Counted from the first letter of the stretch, positions 1-9,926 are shown. The stretch is 64,000 bases of DNA from GCA-2737665 sp044344795 (GCA_044344795.1 JBIJCF010000006.1:51380-115379), one strand, 5' to 3'. Numbers and translations: made by a program. The notes: generated by a model not told the origin, from the letters alone.

Positions 1-2
1 TG

Positions 3-77
3 GCTAAAGGAACTTACATTATCGTAATTATTCAGGATAACAAACGTATCGGCTCAGGTCGCTTCGTGAAGATGTAA
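3..77 (+). CDS. C-terminal end of a T9SS-sorted surface or secreted protein (partial)
   Basis: The frame is open from the window edge and ends in TAA at 75-77. The 24 visible residues start AKGTYIIVIIQ and end GRFVKM. This is the last strand pair of a type A T9SS sorting domain (Por_Secre_tail), which targets proteins across the outer membrane. Everything upstream lies outside the window, so the function of the mature protein is unknown. A hairpin terminator follows 22 bases later. Confidence 0.75.
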   Translation, partial: AKGTYIIVIIQDNKRIGSGRFVKM

Positions 78-99
78 TCGATAAACACCAATTGCATTA

Positions 100-133
100 C
101 AAGGCTGTCCTAATGGGCAGCCTTGTTTGTTTG
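100..133 (+). terminator. Rho-independent terminator
   Basis: An 11-bp inverted repeat (100-110 and 115-125, one G-U pair, loop TAAT) is followed by a T-rich stretch. It closes the T9SS gene and separates it from gap. Confidence 0.7.
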
Positions 134-166
134 CATTAATTATGAATTCGAAGTTCTGATTTGAAG

Positions 167-174
167 TAACTTTG
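167..174 (+). promoter_or_regulatory. Candidate -7 promoter element for gap
   Basis: TAACTTTG matches the Bacteroidota -7 consensus TAnnTTTG exactly and lies 16 bases before the gap ATG. I see no convincing -33 TTTG at the expected distance, so this rests on one element. Confidence 0.4.
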
Positions 175-190
175 ATTAAAACATCGGGAT

Positions 191-1180
191 ATGATAAACG
201 TTGCCATTAATGGATTTGGTAGAATCGGACGTGTTACTTTACGCGTCATGCTGGAGCGCAAAGACTTCAATGTCGTTGCAATAAATGATTTAACGGATGC
301 TAAAACGTTGGCGCATTTATTTAAATACGATTCCGTGCATGGAAGATTTAAAGGTGATGTGCAACATGATGTTGAAGCATTGATCATTAATGGTAAACGG
401 ATTCCGGTAACTGCTGTTAAAGATCCTGAAGAGCTCAATTGGAATGCTGTAAATGCCGATATCGTCATTGAATCAACAGGTAAATTTCTGTCGCGAGAAA
501 AAGCAATGTTGCACATTGCTGCAGGTGCGAAGAAAGTAGTGCTATCAGGACCGCCGGAAAGTTCAGATATTAAAGCTGTGGTATTAGGCGTGAATGATCA
601 TATTATTTCAGCAGATGATATTATCATATCGAATGCTTCGTGCACGACAAATTGTGCAGCGCCAATGATTAAAATTCTGGATGATAATTGGGGTATAGAT
701 GATGGATACATTACGACTGTGCATTCGTACACCGGAGATCAGCGGTTGCATGATGCGCCACATAAAGATTTGCGCAGAGCACGAGCAGCGGCTGTTTCTA
801 TGGTTCCAACATCTACCGGAGCAGCTAAGGCAATTACAAAAATATTCCCGCACCTCACGGGCAAGCTGGGAGGTTGTGGTATTCGTGTTCCTGTTCCGGA
901 TGGTTCGTTGACGGATATAACATGTCAACTGAACAAACTTCCGAGTGTAGAAGAAATTAATGCTGCTTTCAAAGCCGCTGCAAATGGTGAACTAAAAGGC
1001 ATTATGGAATATACGGAAGATCCTATTGTATCGATAGACGTTGTAGGTAATCCGCATTCGTGTTTGTTTGATCCGGGATTCACATCCATTGTAGGAAACA
1101 TGGTCAAGGTATTCGGATGGTATGATAACGAATACGGTTATTCCAGTAGACTTGTAGACCTTATTAAAAAGATTGCTTAG
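191..1180 (+). CDS. gap: type I glyceraldehyde-3-phosphate dehydrogenase
   Basis: This cytosolic glycolytic enzyme oxidises and phosphorylates glyceraldehyde 3-phosphate to 1,3-bisphosphoglycerate. The N-terminal Rossmann motif INGFGRIGR is at residues 6-14, and Asp33 in the INDL motif points to NAD rather than NADP use. The active-site block SNASCTTNC places the catalytic Cys at 151, and the partner His is about residue 178. At 329 residues it has the normal family length. It is transcribed alone, from a promoter-like site just upstream, and its last four bases overlap the end of the convergent lpxH. Confidence 0.97.
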   Translation: MINVAINGFGRIGRVTLRVMLERKDFNVVAINDLTDAKTLAHLFKYDSVHGRFKGDVQHDVEALIINGKRIPVTAVKDPEELNWNAVNADIVIESTGKFLSREKAMLHIAAGAKKVVLSGPPESSDIKAVVLGVNDHIISADDIIISNASCTTNCAAPMIKILDDNWGIDDGYITTVHSYTGDQRLHDAPHKDLRRARAAAVSMVPTSTGAAKAITKIFPHLTGKLGGCGIRVPVPDGSLTDITCQLNKLPSVEEINAAFKAAANGELKGIMEYTEDPIVSIDVVGNPHSCLFDPGFTSIVGNMVKVFGWYDNEYGYSSRLVDLIKKIA

Positions 1181-1929
1181 CCTTCGAATTTTTTCAATTC
1201 ACATGTTGTGCCGTCAAACACTGCATACGTGTTATATTGAATCCAATCACCGAGATTGATGTAGGTTGAATTATTTCCAATAGGCATAGAGAGTGGGAGG
1301 TGACGATGCCCGAATACAAAATAATCGTAGTGTTTGTTGCGAACGACATCGTTACAATAACGCACTAAGAATTCCTTATCGTCTCCGGTGTAAGCACGTT
1401 CGGTTTCTTTTTTGTCGTAACCTTTCCGTGAAAAATATTCCGCCAAACCTAATCCGAAATTAGGATGAAAGCGCGCATAGAGCCATTGTGCAAAGGAATT
1501 TCTAAAAACTGATTTGATGAATTTATATCCGTGATCACCGGGTCCTAAACCATCACCGTGGCCGATCAGAAATTTCTTTCCGTTCCATTCTCGTTCTATC
1601 GGTGCATGATAGAGTTTCACTCCACATTCTTGCACCAAATAGCCAAACATCCAGGTGTCGTGGTTACCAGAAAAAACATGAACAGGAATTCCGCGATCGG
1701 TAAGGCTTGCAATTTTTCCCAATAATCGCACAAAACCTTTTGGAACAGCCCGCTTGTATTCGAACCAAACATCAAACAAATCGCCCACAAGAAAAATTTC
1801 TTGTGCATCGTTTTCGATCGATTCCAGCCAGCGAATTATTCTCTTTTCTCTGATTAGAGACTGCTCGTGATCAGGTATCCCGAGATGAAAATCGGAAGCA
1901 AAATATATTATACCTGGTCCTGCATGCAT
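1177..1929 (-). CDS. lpxH: UDP-2,3-diacylglucosamine diphosphatase (LpxH-type metallophosphoesterase)
   Basis: A calcineurin-like phosphoesterase that in lipid A synthesis hydrolyses UDP-2,3-diacylglucosamine to lipid X at the inner face of the cytoplasmic membrane. The metal-binding motifs are in order: DFHLG (Asp13, His15), GDLFD (Asp50), GNHD (88-91), GHGDG and a C-terminal GHRH. The length of 250 residues fits the Bacteroidota LpxH-like family. It is the last gene of a leftward block, 2 bases after the M1 peptidase. lpxK lies about 11 kb away, so the lipid A genes are dispersed. A related phosphoesterase role cannot be excluded. Confidence 0.85.
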   Translation of the reverse strand: MHAGPGIIYFASDFHLGIPDHEQSLIREKRIIRWLESIENDAQEIFLVGDLFDVWFEYKRAVPKGFVRLLGKIASLTDRGIPVHVFSGNHDTWMFGYLVQECGVKLYHAPIEREWNGKKFLIGHGDGLGPGDHGYKFIKSVFRNSFAQWLYARFHPNFGLGLAEYFSRKGYDKKETERAYTGDDKEFLVRYCNDVVRNKHYDYFVFGHRHLPLSMPIGNNSTYINLGDWIQYNTYAVFDGTTCELKKFEG

Positions 1930-1931
1930 GC

Positions 1932-4900
1932 TTACAAACCGATCATGTTCGTGATGTTGGAAGGATTGAATCGTCCGATATTGAACGTGAATCGAATTTG
2001 ATTACCATATCCTAATCCTACTGCGTCGTAATAGTTCTGAATGTCTTGTGACAGCAACACCGGGAAATAAACGTCCATGAAGTTATTGATTACCGCTACT
2101 TTCAATCCTGCATTATAAATAAAAGATTCGCTACCACGACCGTCTTCACCACACATACCGGCATCAGCATATATATGAAATTTATTTAACCACTTGTTTT
2201 TGAATGGTAATTCTGCGTCCATATTAAACGCAATTAACCAACGAGCACTTTGTCCTACGGGCGAATAAACTTTAAATCCGCCGTCTTGCTCCACCATTTG
2301 TTGTGCCAGCAATCCTGTAGTTTCAGAACGTCCCAAGAACGTGTGGTCATATAGGTAATCGTGGTTACCGATACCTAACGGACCCCAACCGCTCATACGG
2401 AAACGATAAGGTCCTGCATTGGTGGTATCGATGAACATTCCGGCAAATGCTCGGAAATGAATGCCTTTATTGGATTTGTATGTAATAGTGTAATGCCCTT
2501 CGATCATCACCTTCGACATGTTATCACCTTGCTGATAACGAACAGAAACATCGTAAGGATGAATATTGCGTGTATTCTTTAAGCTATACTGTGCTTCATA
2601 AAACGCACGTTCTTTATTGCCGATGTACCAAGTAAAACCTGATAAGTCGTCGCTGTAAATGGTACGTATGTCTTGCGTTTTCAAATAAACACCACGCAAC
2701 GTTACGCTTTGATTAATCGGACTGCGCAAGCGTTTCTTTTTGATGTCAAACGTAATTTCAGGATTTGCTTTCATCCATCGAAGCTCGCGATCAGGAGCTG
2801 CATCAAGCGGATGATCAGCAGGTTTTACCTTGTAATCGTGGAAGGAGTTAAATGTGCCACCGAAACGAATATGTGTAAATACTTTTTCTGGATAAGCATG
2901 AAAGAACAAACTTCCATTACCAACGAGTGAAGAGCTTCCTACACTGTAAAGTGGAACAGCGCGCCATTCTACTTTTTTACCCGGCAATACTTGATTGTAC
3001 AACGCAGCACCAATCATTAACTTGTCGTAGTTGTTCCAGCCTACTGCAGGCGCCCAAAACAGTTGTGTCCGCTCAGGATTATCCAAACTGCCGATGAATT
3101 GGAGTTTGAAAGGTTCTGACTTTTTCACGAGCCCCTTTGTTTTGATGCGGTTATTTTTTCTGTTAATCTCAGGCATATCTTCCGGTTGATCGATGATGAA
3201 GTAATCAGCATCAACCATCGGGAACATTAAATCTTTTTCACCGGTAAATCCTTCATACCACTTTTGACTCACCACTTTTCCGTCTTTCACCGCACATATC
3301 AGCACCGGACCTGCAATGTCACCTTTATTGACAACTTCTACTTCCCATTCGTTGCCTTCTTTCTCTGCTTCTTTGATTTTATAATCCAACAACTTGGTGG
3401 TGCCAATCATATCGTCAAAAAACCAACTAAGGTTCTTACCACTCACTTCTTCAAATGTTGCTCGTAAGTCGGAAGGTTGTGGATGCTTGAAGTGCCAACG
3501 ATCGAAGTAGGTGCGGAAGCACTTGTCGTATAATGAGTCGCCGAGGTAACCGCGTAAGTAATCAAAGCAAACTGCCGATTTGGAATACATGATGGCTCCG
3601 TAATTGATACCGGTGAAATCAGCAGAGTGCATTTCACAAGGTTGATCAACATTGGTTCGGGCCACAAAAGAATACAACAAATAGTACTGTGCTTTTTGCT
3701 TGTAACGTCCTAAATCAAAAATACCTTCAATTGGTTTGTTGTTCACTAATGTGCGTTCAGGATATTTTGTTTCATTGTAACGCAATTCATTAGCAGAATT
3801 AATTCCTTCGTCGAGCCATCCGTGCACACGTTCATTACTACCTAACATACCGTAGAACCAATTGTGTCCGATTTCATGCATGATTACTGTTTCCAATGAA
3901 AACGCACTACCTACACCGCCGATAACTGTGATGTTAGGATACTCCATTCCGCCTCCCGCACTCAGTGCACCGTCAACAGCGGTAGCATGATTGTAGGCAT
4001 AATCGCCATTCCACAAGGAATAATAATAAATAGCATCATTCAAATATTGAATACCGTCTTTCCACAAATTGCCGTATTGATTGGTAAACATCACCCAAGT
4101 GGAAACGGTGCGACCGCTATGCGGTAATTTAACTTCGCCTTTTAAAACGTGGTAACGCTTGTCGCAAAACCATGCAAAGTCGTGAACGTTTTCCTGATGA
4201 AAGTGAATCGTTTTCCATTCGTTGGATGACGCGGGATATTCTAATTTCTTCTTATCAAAGAACGAAATCGTTTTTGTCTCTTCCGCCTTCTTATTCAGAA
4301 AGTCAATCTCTTCCGGATTGTTTTGAATATCACCAGTTGCTCCTAACACATAGTTCTTCGGTAAAGTGATGTGCACATCATACGTCCCGAACTCCGAATA
4401 AAATTCGCCTTGATCTAAATAGGGCATTTCATTCCAGCCGTTAACATCATAAACGGCAGGTTTCGGATACCATTGTGTGATTTGATATTGTTGATCGATA
4501 TGTCCTAATCGCGAAAATTTTCCACTCGGAATTTTCACATGAAAAGGAGTTGTAATGACAATTTTTCCTCCCGGGTTGAGCGGTTGATTCAAGATAATTT
4601 TGCAAATGTCGATATGCTCGGGATGTGCTTCCATTTTTACCGGCGCACCATCTACTTTGAAGTCAAGACTATCAATGTAACCACGTTCTTCATCTTTCGC
4701 GTAATAAAAATTCAACTCTCCATTTTCAGCGAGTTGTTTGCCTAATGCGGTTTGATTGTTCTTGTATGCATTCGGCCATAAGTGAATGTAGATAAACGTC
4801 AACTGATCGGGCGAATTATTCGTGTATTCCATTTCCTCATAACCGTGCAACTCGTGTTTAACGTCGTTAAGTTTGACTTTGATGTCATACTTAACGAATT

Positions 4901-4976
4901 GCTGGAAATACGGTTTTTGTGCAAGTAAAGACAGGCATGTACTTAACGCAAGTGTAGCAACAAGAATCTTTTTCAT
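1932..4976 (-). CDS. M1 family zinc metallopeptidase, exported
   Basis: A 1014-residue protein with an N-terminal signal peptide ending near LLAQ, so it acts in the periplasm or at the cell surface. The gluzincin site HEIGHNW is near residues 366-372, and the third zinc ligand Glu is in WLDEG after 18 residues. The substrate-binding equivalent of GxMEN reads GGGMEYPN. Family members are aminopeptidases. The C-terminal ~400 residues are rich in alternating aromatic strands and end like an outer-membrane barrel or beta-rich domain, typical of the large Bacteroidota M1 proteins. It lies 17 bases downstream of the TlpA-like gene and is probably co-transcribed with it. Confidence 0.9.
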   Translation of the reverse strand: MKKILVATLALSTCLSLLAQKPYFQQFVKYDIKVKLNDVKHELHGYEEMEYTNNSPDQLTFIYIHLWPNAYKNNQTALGKQLAENGELNFYYAKDEERGYIDSLDFKVDGAPVKMEAHPEHIDICKIILNQPLNPGGKIVITTPFHVKIPSGKFSRLGHIDQQYQITQWYPKPAVYDVNGWNEMPYLDQGEFYSEFGTYDVHITLPKNYVLGATGDIQNNPEEIDFLNKKAEETKTISFFDKKKLEYPASSNEWKTIHFHQENVHDFAWFCDKRYHVLKGEVKLPHSGRTVSTWVMFTNQYGNLWKDGIQYLNDAIYYYSLWNGDYAYNHATAVDGALSAGGGMEYPNITVIGGVGSAFSLETVIMHEIGHNWFYGMLGSNERVHGWLDEGINSANELRYNETKYPERTLVNNKPIEGIFDLGRYKQKAQYYLLYSFVARTNVDQPCEMHSADFTGINYGAIMYSKSAVCFDYLRGYLGDSLYDKCFRTYFDRWHFKHPQPSDLRATFEEVSGKNLSWFFDDMIGTTKLLDYKIKEAEKEGNEWEVEVVNKGDIAGPVLICAVKDGKVVSQKWYEGFTGEKDLMFPMVDADYFIIDQPEDMPEINRKNNRIKTKGLVKKSEPFKLQFIGSLDNPERTQLFWAPAVGWNNYDKLMIGAALYNQVLPGKKVEWRAVPLYSVGSSSLVGNGSLFFHAYPEKVFTHIRFGGTFNSFHDYKVKPADHPLDAAPDRELRWMKANPEITFDIKKKRLRSPINQSVTLRGVYLKTQDIRTIYSDDLSGFTWYIGNKERAFYEAQYSLKNTRNIHPYDVSVRYQQGDNMSKVMIEGHYTITYKSNKGIHFRAFAGMFIDTTNAGPYRFRMSGWGPLGIGNHDYLYDHTFLGRSETTGLLAQQMVEQDGGFKVYSPVGQSARWLIAFNMDAELPFKNKWLNKFHIYADAGMCGEDGRGSESFIYNAGLKVAVINNFMDVYFPVLLSQDIQNYYDAVGLGYGNQIRFTFNIGRFNPSNITNMIGL

Positions 4977-4993
4977 AGTGTGGTTATGGTATA

Positions 4994-6187
4994 CTATTTA
5001 CGATTGGCAAAAAGTTCATCAAGGCGCTGACCTAATGCCGGGCCTCTGAGATCGCGATCAATAATTTTTCCTTCTTCATCCAAAAGCAACGTTTTGGGAA
5101 TTCCCTGAATACGGTACTGTTGCACAACGGGCGATTGCCAATACATCAAATCGCTGATGTGCCATGGCCAAACTAATCCATCTTTCTTGATGGCCTCTGA
5201 CCATGCATTTTTTTCTTTGTCCAGTGAAACACTGAATACATCAAATCCTTTTGATTTGTATTTGTTGTAATTAGCAACTACGTTAGGTAATTCCTGACGG
5301 CAAGGTCCACACCAAGATGCCCAAAAATCGAGCAGTACAATTTTGCCTCGCGTTTCGCTGAGCTTCATTTGCTTTCCTTCAGGGTTGTTCATGATAATAT
5401 CTGGAGCGACCGATCCTTTACAAAAAGGCTTTTCACGATCCACATATTCACGCAACAATTTTACATTCGGAGCTTCAGCAAAATCTTTTTCGATAGCGAG
5501 CAAAGTTTTTTCCCAGTACTCCATGTTATCAAATGGATCCAGTAAGCGCAATGCAGGAATATTTGCAAATGAAGCCGGGTGTGCATCGATGAATGATTTT
5601 ACCCACGTGATTCCTTCATTATTTAGAACAGTAATGCGATCTTGAGTGCTATTGAAAAGTGGTTCGATAACTTCCTTCTCGTATTTACGCATTTCCACGG
5701 TATCCTTCATGATTTCAATTTGTAGTTGAAATGCACGCTGCAAGGAATCCAATCGCCCCATTAACGGTTGGCGTTTCTTTTCGTATTCAGCAAAGTAATT
5801 GTTGAATTCTTCAAAGTGTTTGGTGTCTGCAGTTCCTTCCGTTTTCACCGAGTAGCCGAAATTTTTAATATCAGCAGTTAGTTTGCAGGTGTCACCGGGT
5901 TTTAGAATGATAGTAGCGAACTGATTCTGATCTTTCGCCACATTGATATTGTAAAAACCTTTGTGCGACAAAGTCGGGCGAAATTCAAAAGAACCGTCTT
6001 CACCGGTAATCGTGGAGTCCAGCACTTTAAAATCACGCTGGCTTACGTCCACTAAATAGATCGTATCACCGGCGCTGTTGGTCAATGTTCCTTTAACAAC
6101 AGTGTTTCCTCCGGTTCGCTCGGTTGTGCCTTCTCCACAAGCCCAAACTGCGATGCTAATTCCGAATGCGAAAATTAATTTCTTCAT
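4994..6187 (-). CDS. TlpA-like thiol-disulfide oxidoreductase lipoprotein (DUF4369 plus thioredoxin fold)
   Basis: The signal peptide ends in lipobox VWAC with the lipidated Cys at 17. The N-terminal ~110 residues resemble the DUF4369 domain common in Bacteroidota. A helical linker follows, then an AhpC/TSA-TlpA thioredoxin domain with active-site WCGPC near residues 291-295 and a cis-Pro region (GIPKT). Such proteins reduce or isomerise envelope disulfides or serve cytochrome c maturation. Here no cytochrome genes are adjacent, so the client is unknown. It starts one base after the gatB stop and precedes the M1 peptidase, suggesting one operon. Confidence 0.88.
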   Translation of the reverse strand: MKKLIFAFGISIAVWACGEGTTERTGGNTVVKGTLTNSAGDTIYLVDVSQRDFKVLDSTITGEDGSFEFRPTLSHKGFYNINVAKDQNQFATIILKPGDTCKLTADIKNFGYSVKTEGTADTKHFEEFNNYFAEYEKKRQPLMGRLDSLQRAFQLQIEIMKDTVEMRKYEKEVIEPLFNSTQDRITVLNNEGITWVKSFIDAHPASFANIPALRLLDPFDNMEYWEKTLLAIEKDFAEAPNVKLLREYVDREKPFCKGSVAPDIIMNNPEGKQMKLSETRGKIVLLDFWASWCGPCRQELPNVVANYNKYKSKGFDVFSVSLDKEKNAWSEAIKKDGLVWPWHISDLMYWQSPVVQQYRIQGIPKTLLLDEEGKIIDRDLRGPALGQRLDELFANRK

Positions 6188-6188
6188 A

Positions 6189-7652
6189 TCAGTTTTGTTC
6201 TAGTTCTTTTTTCAATAATTCAGTAGTGACTTTCGGATCAGCTTTGCCTTTAGAAGCTTTCATTACCTCACCCATGAACATGCCTAACAAGCCCACTTTT
6301 CCGCCGCGATATTCCGCGACTTTTTCCGGGTATTTGGCAACAACTTCTTTCACAACAACCAATAACGTATCGGTGTTACTTTCCTGAATCAAATTGTCGC
6401 GCTCCGCAATTGCAAGTGCAGACAAATCTTTGTGTTGAACCATTTGCGGGAATATTTTCTGACTGGCAACACTGAAACTCACTTTACCGGAGTCCACTAA
6501 AGCAATGAGCTCTGCAAGTCGATTTCCTCCAAATGATAATTGAGAAATGTGCATTGCATTTTCATTCAGCCATGATTTGACAGGTCCCATTACCCAGTTG
6601 GCAGCAGCTTTTGCGTTGGTTGTATGTTTCAATACATCTTCGAAGTACAACGCGATTTCTTTGGCATCTGTTAAAACGGACGCATCATAAATAGAGAGCT
6701 GTAATTCTTGAGTGTATTTTTTTACCAATTCATCCGGCAGTGGAGGTAAAGTTGACTTAACTCTTGCAATTTCATTTTCGGTTACAATTACCGGCAACAA
6801 ATCGGGTTCAGGGAAGTAACGATAATCGTTAGCCGCCTCCTTACTTCTTAATGAAAACGTTGTTCCTGAAGGCGCATCAAAACTTCTTGTTTCCGTGTCG
6901 ATAATTCCGCCTGCTTCGATTAAATCAATTTGACGAATGATTTCGTGTTCTATGGCTCGTTTCACATTAGAAATCGAGTTCATGTTTTTCACTTCCACTT
7001 TGCGACCAAATTCCGGCGCTCCTTTTTTGCGCACAGAGATATTCGCATCGCAACGCAAAGAACCTTCTTCCATGTTGCCGTCGCAGATATCGAGATAACG
7101 CACTAGACGGCGTACTTCGGTCAAGTATTTGTAGGCTTCGTCGGCACTTCGCAAGTCAGGTTCAGTTACAATTTCAAGCAGCGGAACACCTGCGCGGTTG
7201 AGATCCACCAAAGTGTCAGTTAAGTCTACATCGTGCATACTTTTTCCGGCATCTTCTTCCATGTGAATGCGGTTAATGCCGATGCGCTTCGTTTCAGTTT
7301 CACTGAGTTTAATATCTATGTATCCGTTCGTGCATATCGGAGTTTTATCCTGTGTGATTTGATAACCTTTCGGCAAATCTGCGTAGAAATAATTTTTTCT
7401 GGCGTATTCGTTACGTTCACGAATTGTGCAATGCGTGGCTAAACCCAAACGTACTGCAAATTCAATTACCGTTTTGTTGGCTAGTGGTAGCGTTCCGGGC
7501 AAACCTAACGTTACAGGACTTACCAACGTATTGGGCAAAGCGCCGTAAGCAGCTTCATCGTCGCTGTACGCTTTAGTTTTGGTTAAAAGTTGGGTGTGTA
7601 CTTCGAGGCCGATAACTGCTTCGTAAGTATCGTATATTGACGTTGTGCTCAT
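6189..7652 (-). CDS. gatB: Asp-tRNA(Asn)/Glu-tRNA(Gln) amidotransferase subunit B
   Basis: GatB is the kinase/tRNA-binding subunit of the GatCAB complex, which converts mischarged Glu-tRNA(Gln) and Asp-tRNA(Asn) to the amide forms. The family signature YEAVIGLEVHTQL opens the protein. The GatB cradle runs through about residue 300, and a GatB/YqeY tail follows (MGEVMKASKGKADP near the end). The length of 487 residues is normal. gatA and gatC are not in this window. It is the first gene of the leftward block ending at lpxH. Confidence 0.97.
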   Translation of the reverse strand: MSTTSIYDTYEAVIGLEVHTQLLTKTKAYSDDEAAYGALPNTLVSPVTLGLPGTLPLANKTVIEFAVRLGLATHCTIRERNEYARKNYFYADLPKGYQITQDKTPICTNGYIDIKLSETETKRIGINRIHMEEDAGKSMHDVDLTDTLVDLNRAGVPLLEIVTEPDLRSADEAYKYLTEVRRLVRYLDICDGNMEEGSLRCDANISVRKKGAPEFGRKVEVKNMNSISNVKRAIEHEIIRQIDLIEAGGIIDTETRSFDAPSGTTFSLRSKEAANDYRYFPEPDLLPVIVTENEIARVKSTLPPLPDELVKKYTQELQLSIYDASVLTDAKEIALYFEDVLKHTTNAKAAANWVMGPVKSWLNENAMHISQLSFGGNRLAELIALVDSGKVSFSVASQKIFPQMVQHKDLSALAIAERDNLIQESNTDTLLVVVKEVVAKYPEKVAEYRGGKVGLLGMFMGEVMKASKGKADPKVTTELLKKELEQN

Positions 7653-7660
7653 TAGTTTAT

Positions 7661-7706
7661 TTAAGACCTGCGAATTTACTGAAAATGCGTGATTTCGAGG
7701 TCTTAA
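7661..7706. repeat. Inverted repeat between gatB and the upstream unknown gene
   Basis: TTAAGACCT and AGGTCTTAA arms extend to about 13 bp with one bulged base, around a loop of about 19 bases. There is no T-run on either side. It could be a weak terminator of the upstream gene or an operator in front of gatB. Nothing else is visible in this 95-base gap. Confidence 0.4.
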
Positions 7707-7747
7707 AATACGTGAAGAAGGTAATTATTCACTGGTGTTTAATGGAG

Positions 7748-8851
7748 TTATGGCACTAACGTAATCCGGTCCAACAAAACATGCAGATCCTGATTCAATA
7801 CATTGATGAATTCCGTGTCGGATTGAACGATTTCCAGAACGAAAAAAGCCTGATTTTTCGCAGAATAAACGTAACACCGTTTAATAAGTAAAATGGATTG
7901 ATCCTGCTGTGTGATGCGCGAAGCGACGGTGTATGTATCATAACCTGAGCTTGTTTTGCCGCGCGTTCCGGGATCGGTTAGCGTAGAGCTAATTGCACCG
8001 GAATGAAGAATCATGAAATTGTAGTCAGCTCTGGCGACCAAATGAAAACTATCCTGTAAAACAACTTTCGCATAGCTCATCATTATTCCTTCGCCGGCGT
8101 GTTGATGTTCGGGAGTCCAGAACAAACATTCCTGCCCGTCGGTTTCTACGCGCATTCCACTTGGAAGACACATGTTCATGTTCCAGGGTTCGAAATTGAA
8201 AAATGAACCTATACACGTTTTGGTTAATTGCAATGAAGCGGGGAAGAACTCATCCTTGCCGGGTTGAACCAGCCAGATATAGTCAAATAAGGCATGGCCC
8301 GGACCTTCGCAGAAAAGCCCGAATTCGTTGTTGCCGGGCTGTACCAAAGTATGTTCGTATACCGGAATATTATTGATAAAATAAAATGATCTGTTTAATT
8401 CGTAATTATAATTAATACGCAAATAGTTAATTCCATCTTTACGAATAGCATCGTGTTGTACCGGCGCAATAACATGTTTGGCTGTATCATCATTCATCAC
8501 AATTACGATGAATTCATGATTGGATGTGATGCCGAAGTATTGGTAAGTTGAATCGTTCTCGTAGCCTAACATAATTCCGGCTGAATTTTTCCCGTTAACT
8601 GAGGTATAGGAAATTCCACATTCAGCACGGAATGACTTGTTGGCAGTAATTGCAACATGGAGAAAGGAACTCCAGGTTTTTTCGTTGTTGGTTTTTACTG
8701 ATAGAAATCCTTGCGTTAGTTCGGTATGAAAATCTGAAGTTTTTTGTAAGGTCCAGTTATTTGAATTATCCGAAAAGCCATCAAAAGAATTAAATTGTGC
8801 CCACAGCATAGAATTAACAAGAAACAAGAAAAGAAGAAGGTGGTAGCGCAT
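7748..8851 (-). CDS. Secreted protein of unknown function
   Basis: A 367-residue product with a clear signal peptide (hydrophobic residues 4-18, cleavage near WAQ). The first ~190 residues look like a jelly-roll (concanavalin/DUF1080-like) fold: SFLHVAITANKSFRAECGI, then AGIMLGYEN, then the strand-rich block FYFINNIPVYEH. This is a resemblance only. The second half has no motif I recognise. It overlaps the stop of the radical SAM gene by one base, so the two are translationally adjacent. It lacks a T9SS tail or lipobox, so periplasmic location is most likely. Confidence 0.75.
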   Translation of the reverse strand: MRYHLLLFLFLVNSMLWAQFNSFDGFSDNSNNWTLQKTSDFHTELTQGFLSVKTNNEKTWSSFLHVAITANKSFRAECGISYTSVNGKNSAGIMLGYENDSTYQYFGITSNHEFIVIVMNDDTAKHVIAPVQHDAIRKDGINYLRINYNYELNRSFYFINNIPVYEHTLVQPGNNEFGLFCEGPGHALFDYIWLVQPGKDEFFPASLQLTKTCIGSFFNFEPWNMNMCLPSGMRVETDGQECLFWTPEHQHAGEGIMMSYAKVVLQDSFHLVARADYNFMILHSGAISSTLTDPGTRGKTSSGYDTYTVASRITQQDQSILLIKRCYVYSAKNQAFFVLEIVQSDTEFINVLNQDLHVLLDRITLVP

Positions 8852-9924
8852 TAAAACAATGATAGTTGTGGATTTCCCGCATCCGGATTAAAGTCGGATA
8901 GGTTCCAGTTCATTTTATTTTTATTTAAATTCAATTTATGTGTAAGTATGGTAAATTGTCTGTTTAAAGTTTCTGCCAACGGCCCTTCACCTTTCATCCG
9001 CACGTTATATCTGCTATCGTTCACTTGTCCGCCGTGTAACTCTTTAATCTGATTCCAAACTTTGTCGCTTCTGTCGGGAAAGTAATTGTCTAGCCAATTT
9101 CTAAAAAGTGGTGCAACTTGACCGTTTAAACGAATCATGTTAAAAGACGCAGTTGTAGCTCCCGAGTTGGCTGCCTGTTGCAAAACTTCCGGCATTTCGT
9201 GACTGTTTAAGGCAGGAATTACGGGGGCAAACAGCACGCCGGTTGGAATTCCCGCTTGGCTCAGAGTTCGAATGGTATCTATGCGTTGCGCGTATGTGGA
9301 GGTTCTGGGTTCCATTTTCCGACGCAAATTTTCGTCCACGCCGGTTACGCTTATCATGACCATTACCAGGCGATTTTGCGCCATCTCTGACAAGATGTCG
9401 ATATCGCGTTTGATTAAGGCGTTTTTAGTGATGAGGGCAACGGGATGTTTAAATTTTAGAAAAACTTCAAGAAGTTGACGGGTAATTTTTAGTTCCCGCT
9501 CTGCAGGTTGGTAACAATCTGTATTGCCCGAGAACATTACAGGTTGTGGCGTGTGATTTTTGTTGGATAATTCTTTAATTAATAATTCCGGAGCATTTTT
9601 TTTGACAATAATTTTTCGTTCAAAATCGAGTCCGGCACTGAGGCCCCAATATTCATGCGTATTTCTTGCGTAGCAATATACGCAGCCGTGCTCACAGCCT
9701 TGATAAGGATTAATTGATAGCGGAAATAAATCAGGCGAGGAAACTTTGTTTAAGATAGTTTTGGGGAACGTTTCCATTAAAGTGGTTCGTTCGTCCATTA
9801 GCAAAGGTTCTTCACCTTCATAAGCTAATGTCTGTGATTTCTCAAAACGATTGTGCGGATTAAATCCGGCGCCTGTTCCTCGGAAGCTGCTGTAATTTTG
9901 TACATCATCGTTTTGATCCGACAC
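8851..9924 (-). CDS. PA0069-family radical SAM protein
   Basis: A 357-residue cytosolic protein with the cluster-binding motif C-x3-C-x2-C (Cys77, Cys81, Cys84 in GCEHGCVYCYAR). It is the hallmark of the PA0069/Rv2578c branch related to spore photoproduct lyase. The following stretch (GLDFERKIIVKKNAP) and the SVTGVDENLRRKMEPR block are also typical. The reaction of this branch is not established, though DNA repair or nucleic acid modification has been suggested from the lyase similarity. It lies 2 bases after the choice-of-anchor B gene stop and overlaps the next gene by one base. Confidence 0.88.
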   Translation of the reverse strand: MSDQNDDVQNYSSFRGTGAGFNPHNRFEKSQTLAYEGEEPLLMDERTTLMETFPKTILNKVSSPDLFPLSINPYQGCEHGCVYCYARNTHEYWGLSAGLDFERKIIVKKNAPELLIKELSNKNHTPQPVMFSGNTDCYQPAERELKITRQLLEVFLKFKHPVALITKNALIKRDIDILSEMAQNRLVMVMISVTGVDENLRRKMEPRTSTYAQRIDTIRTLSQAGIPTGVLFAPVIPALNSHEMPEVLQQAANSGATTASFNMIRLNGQVAPLFRNWLDNYFPDRSDKVWNQIKELHGGQVNDSRYNVRMKGEGPLAETLNRQFTILTHKLNLNKNKMNWNLSDFNPDAGNPQLSLF

Positions 9925-9926
9925 GT

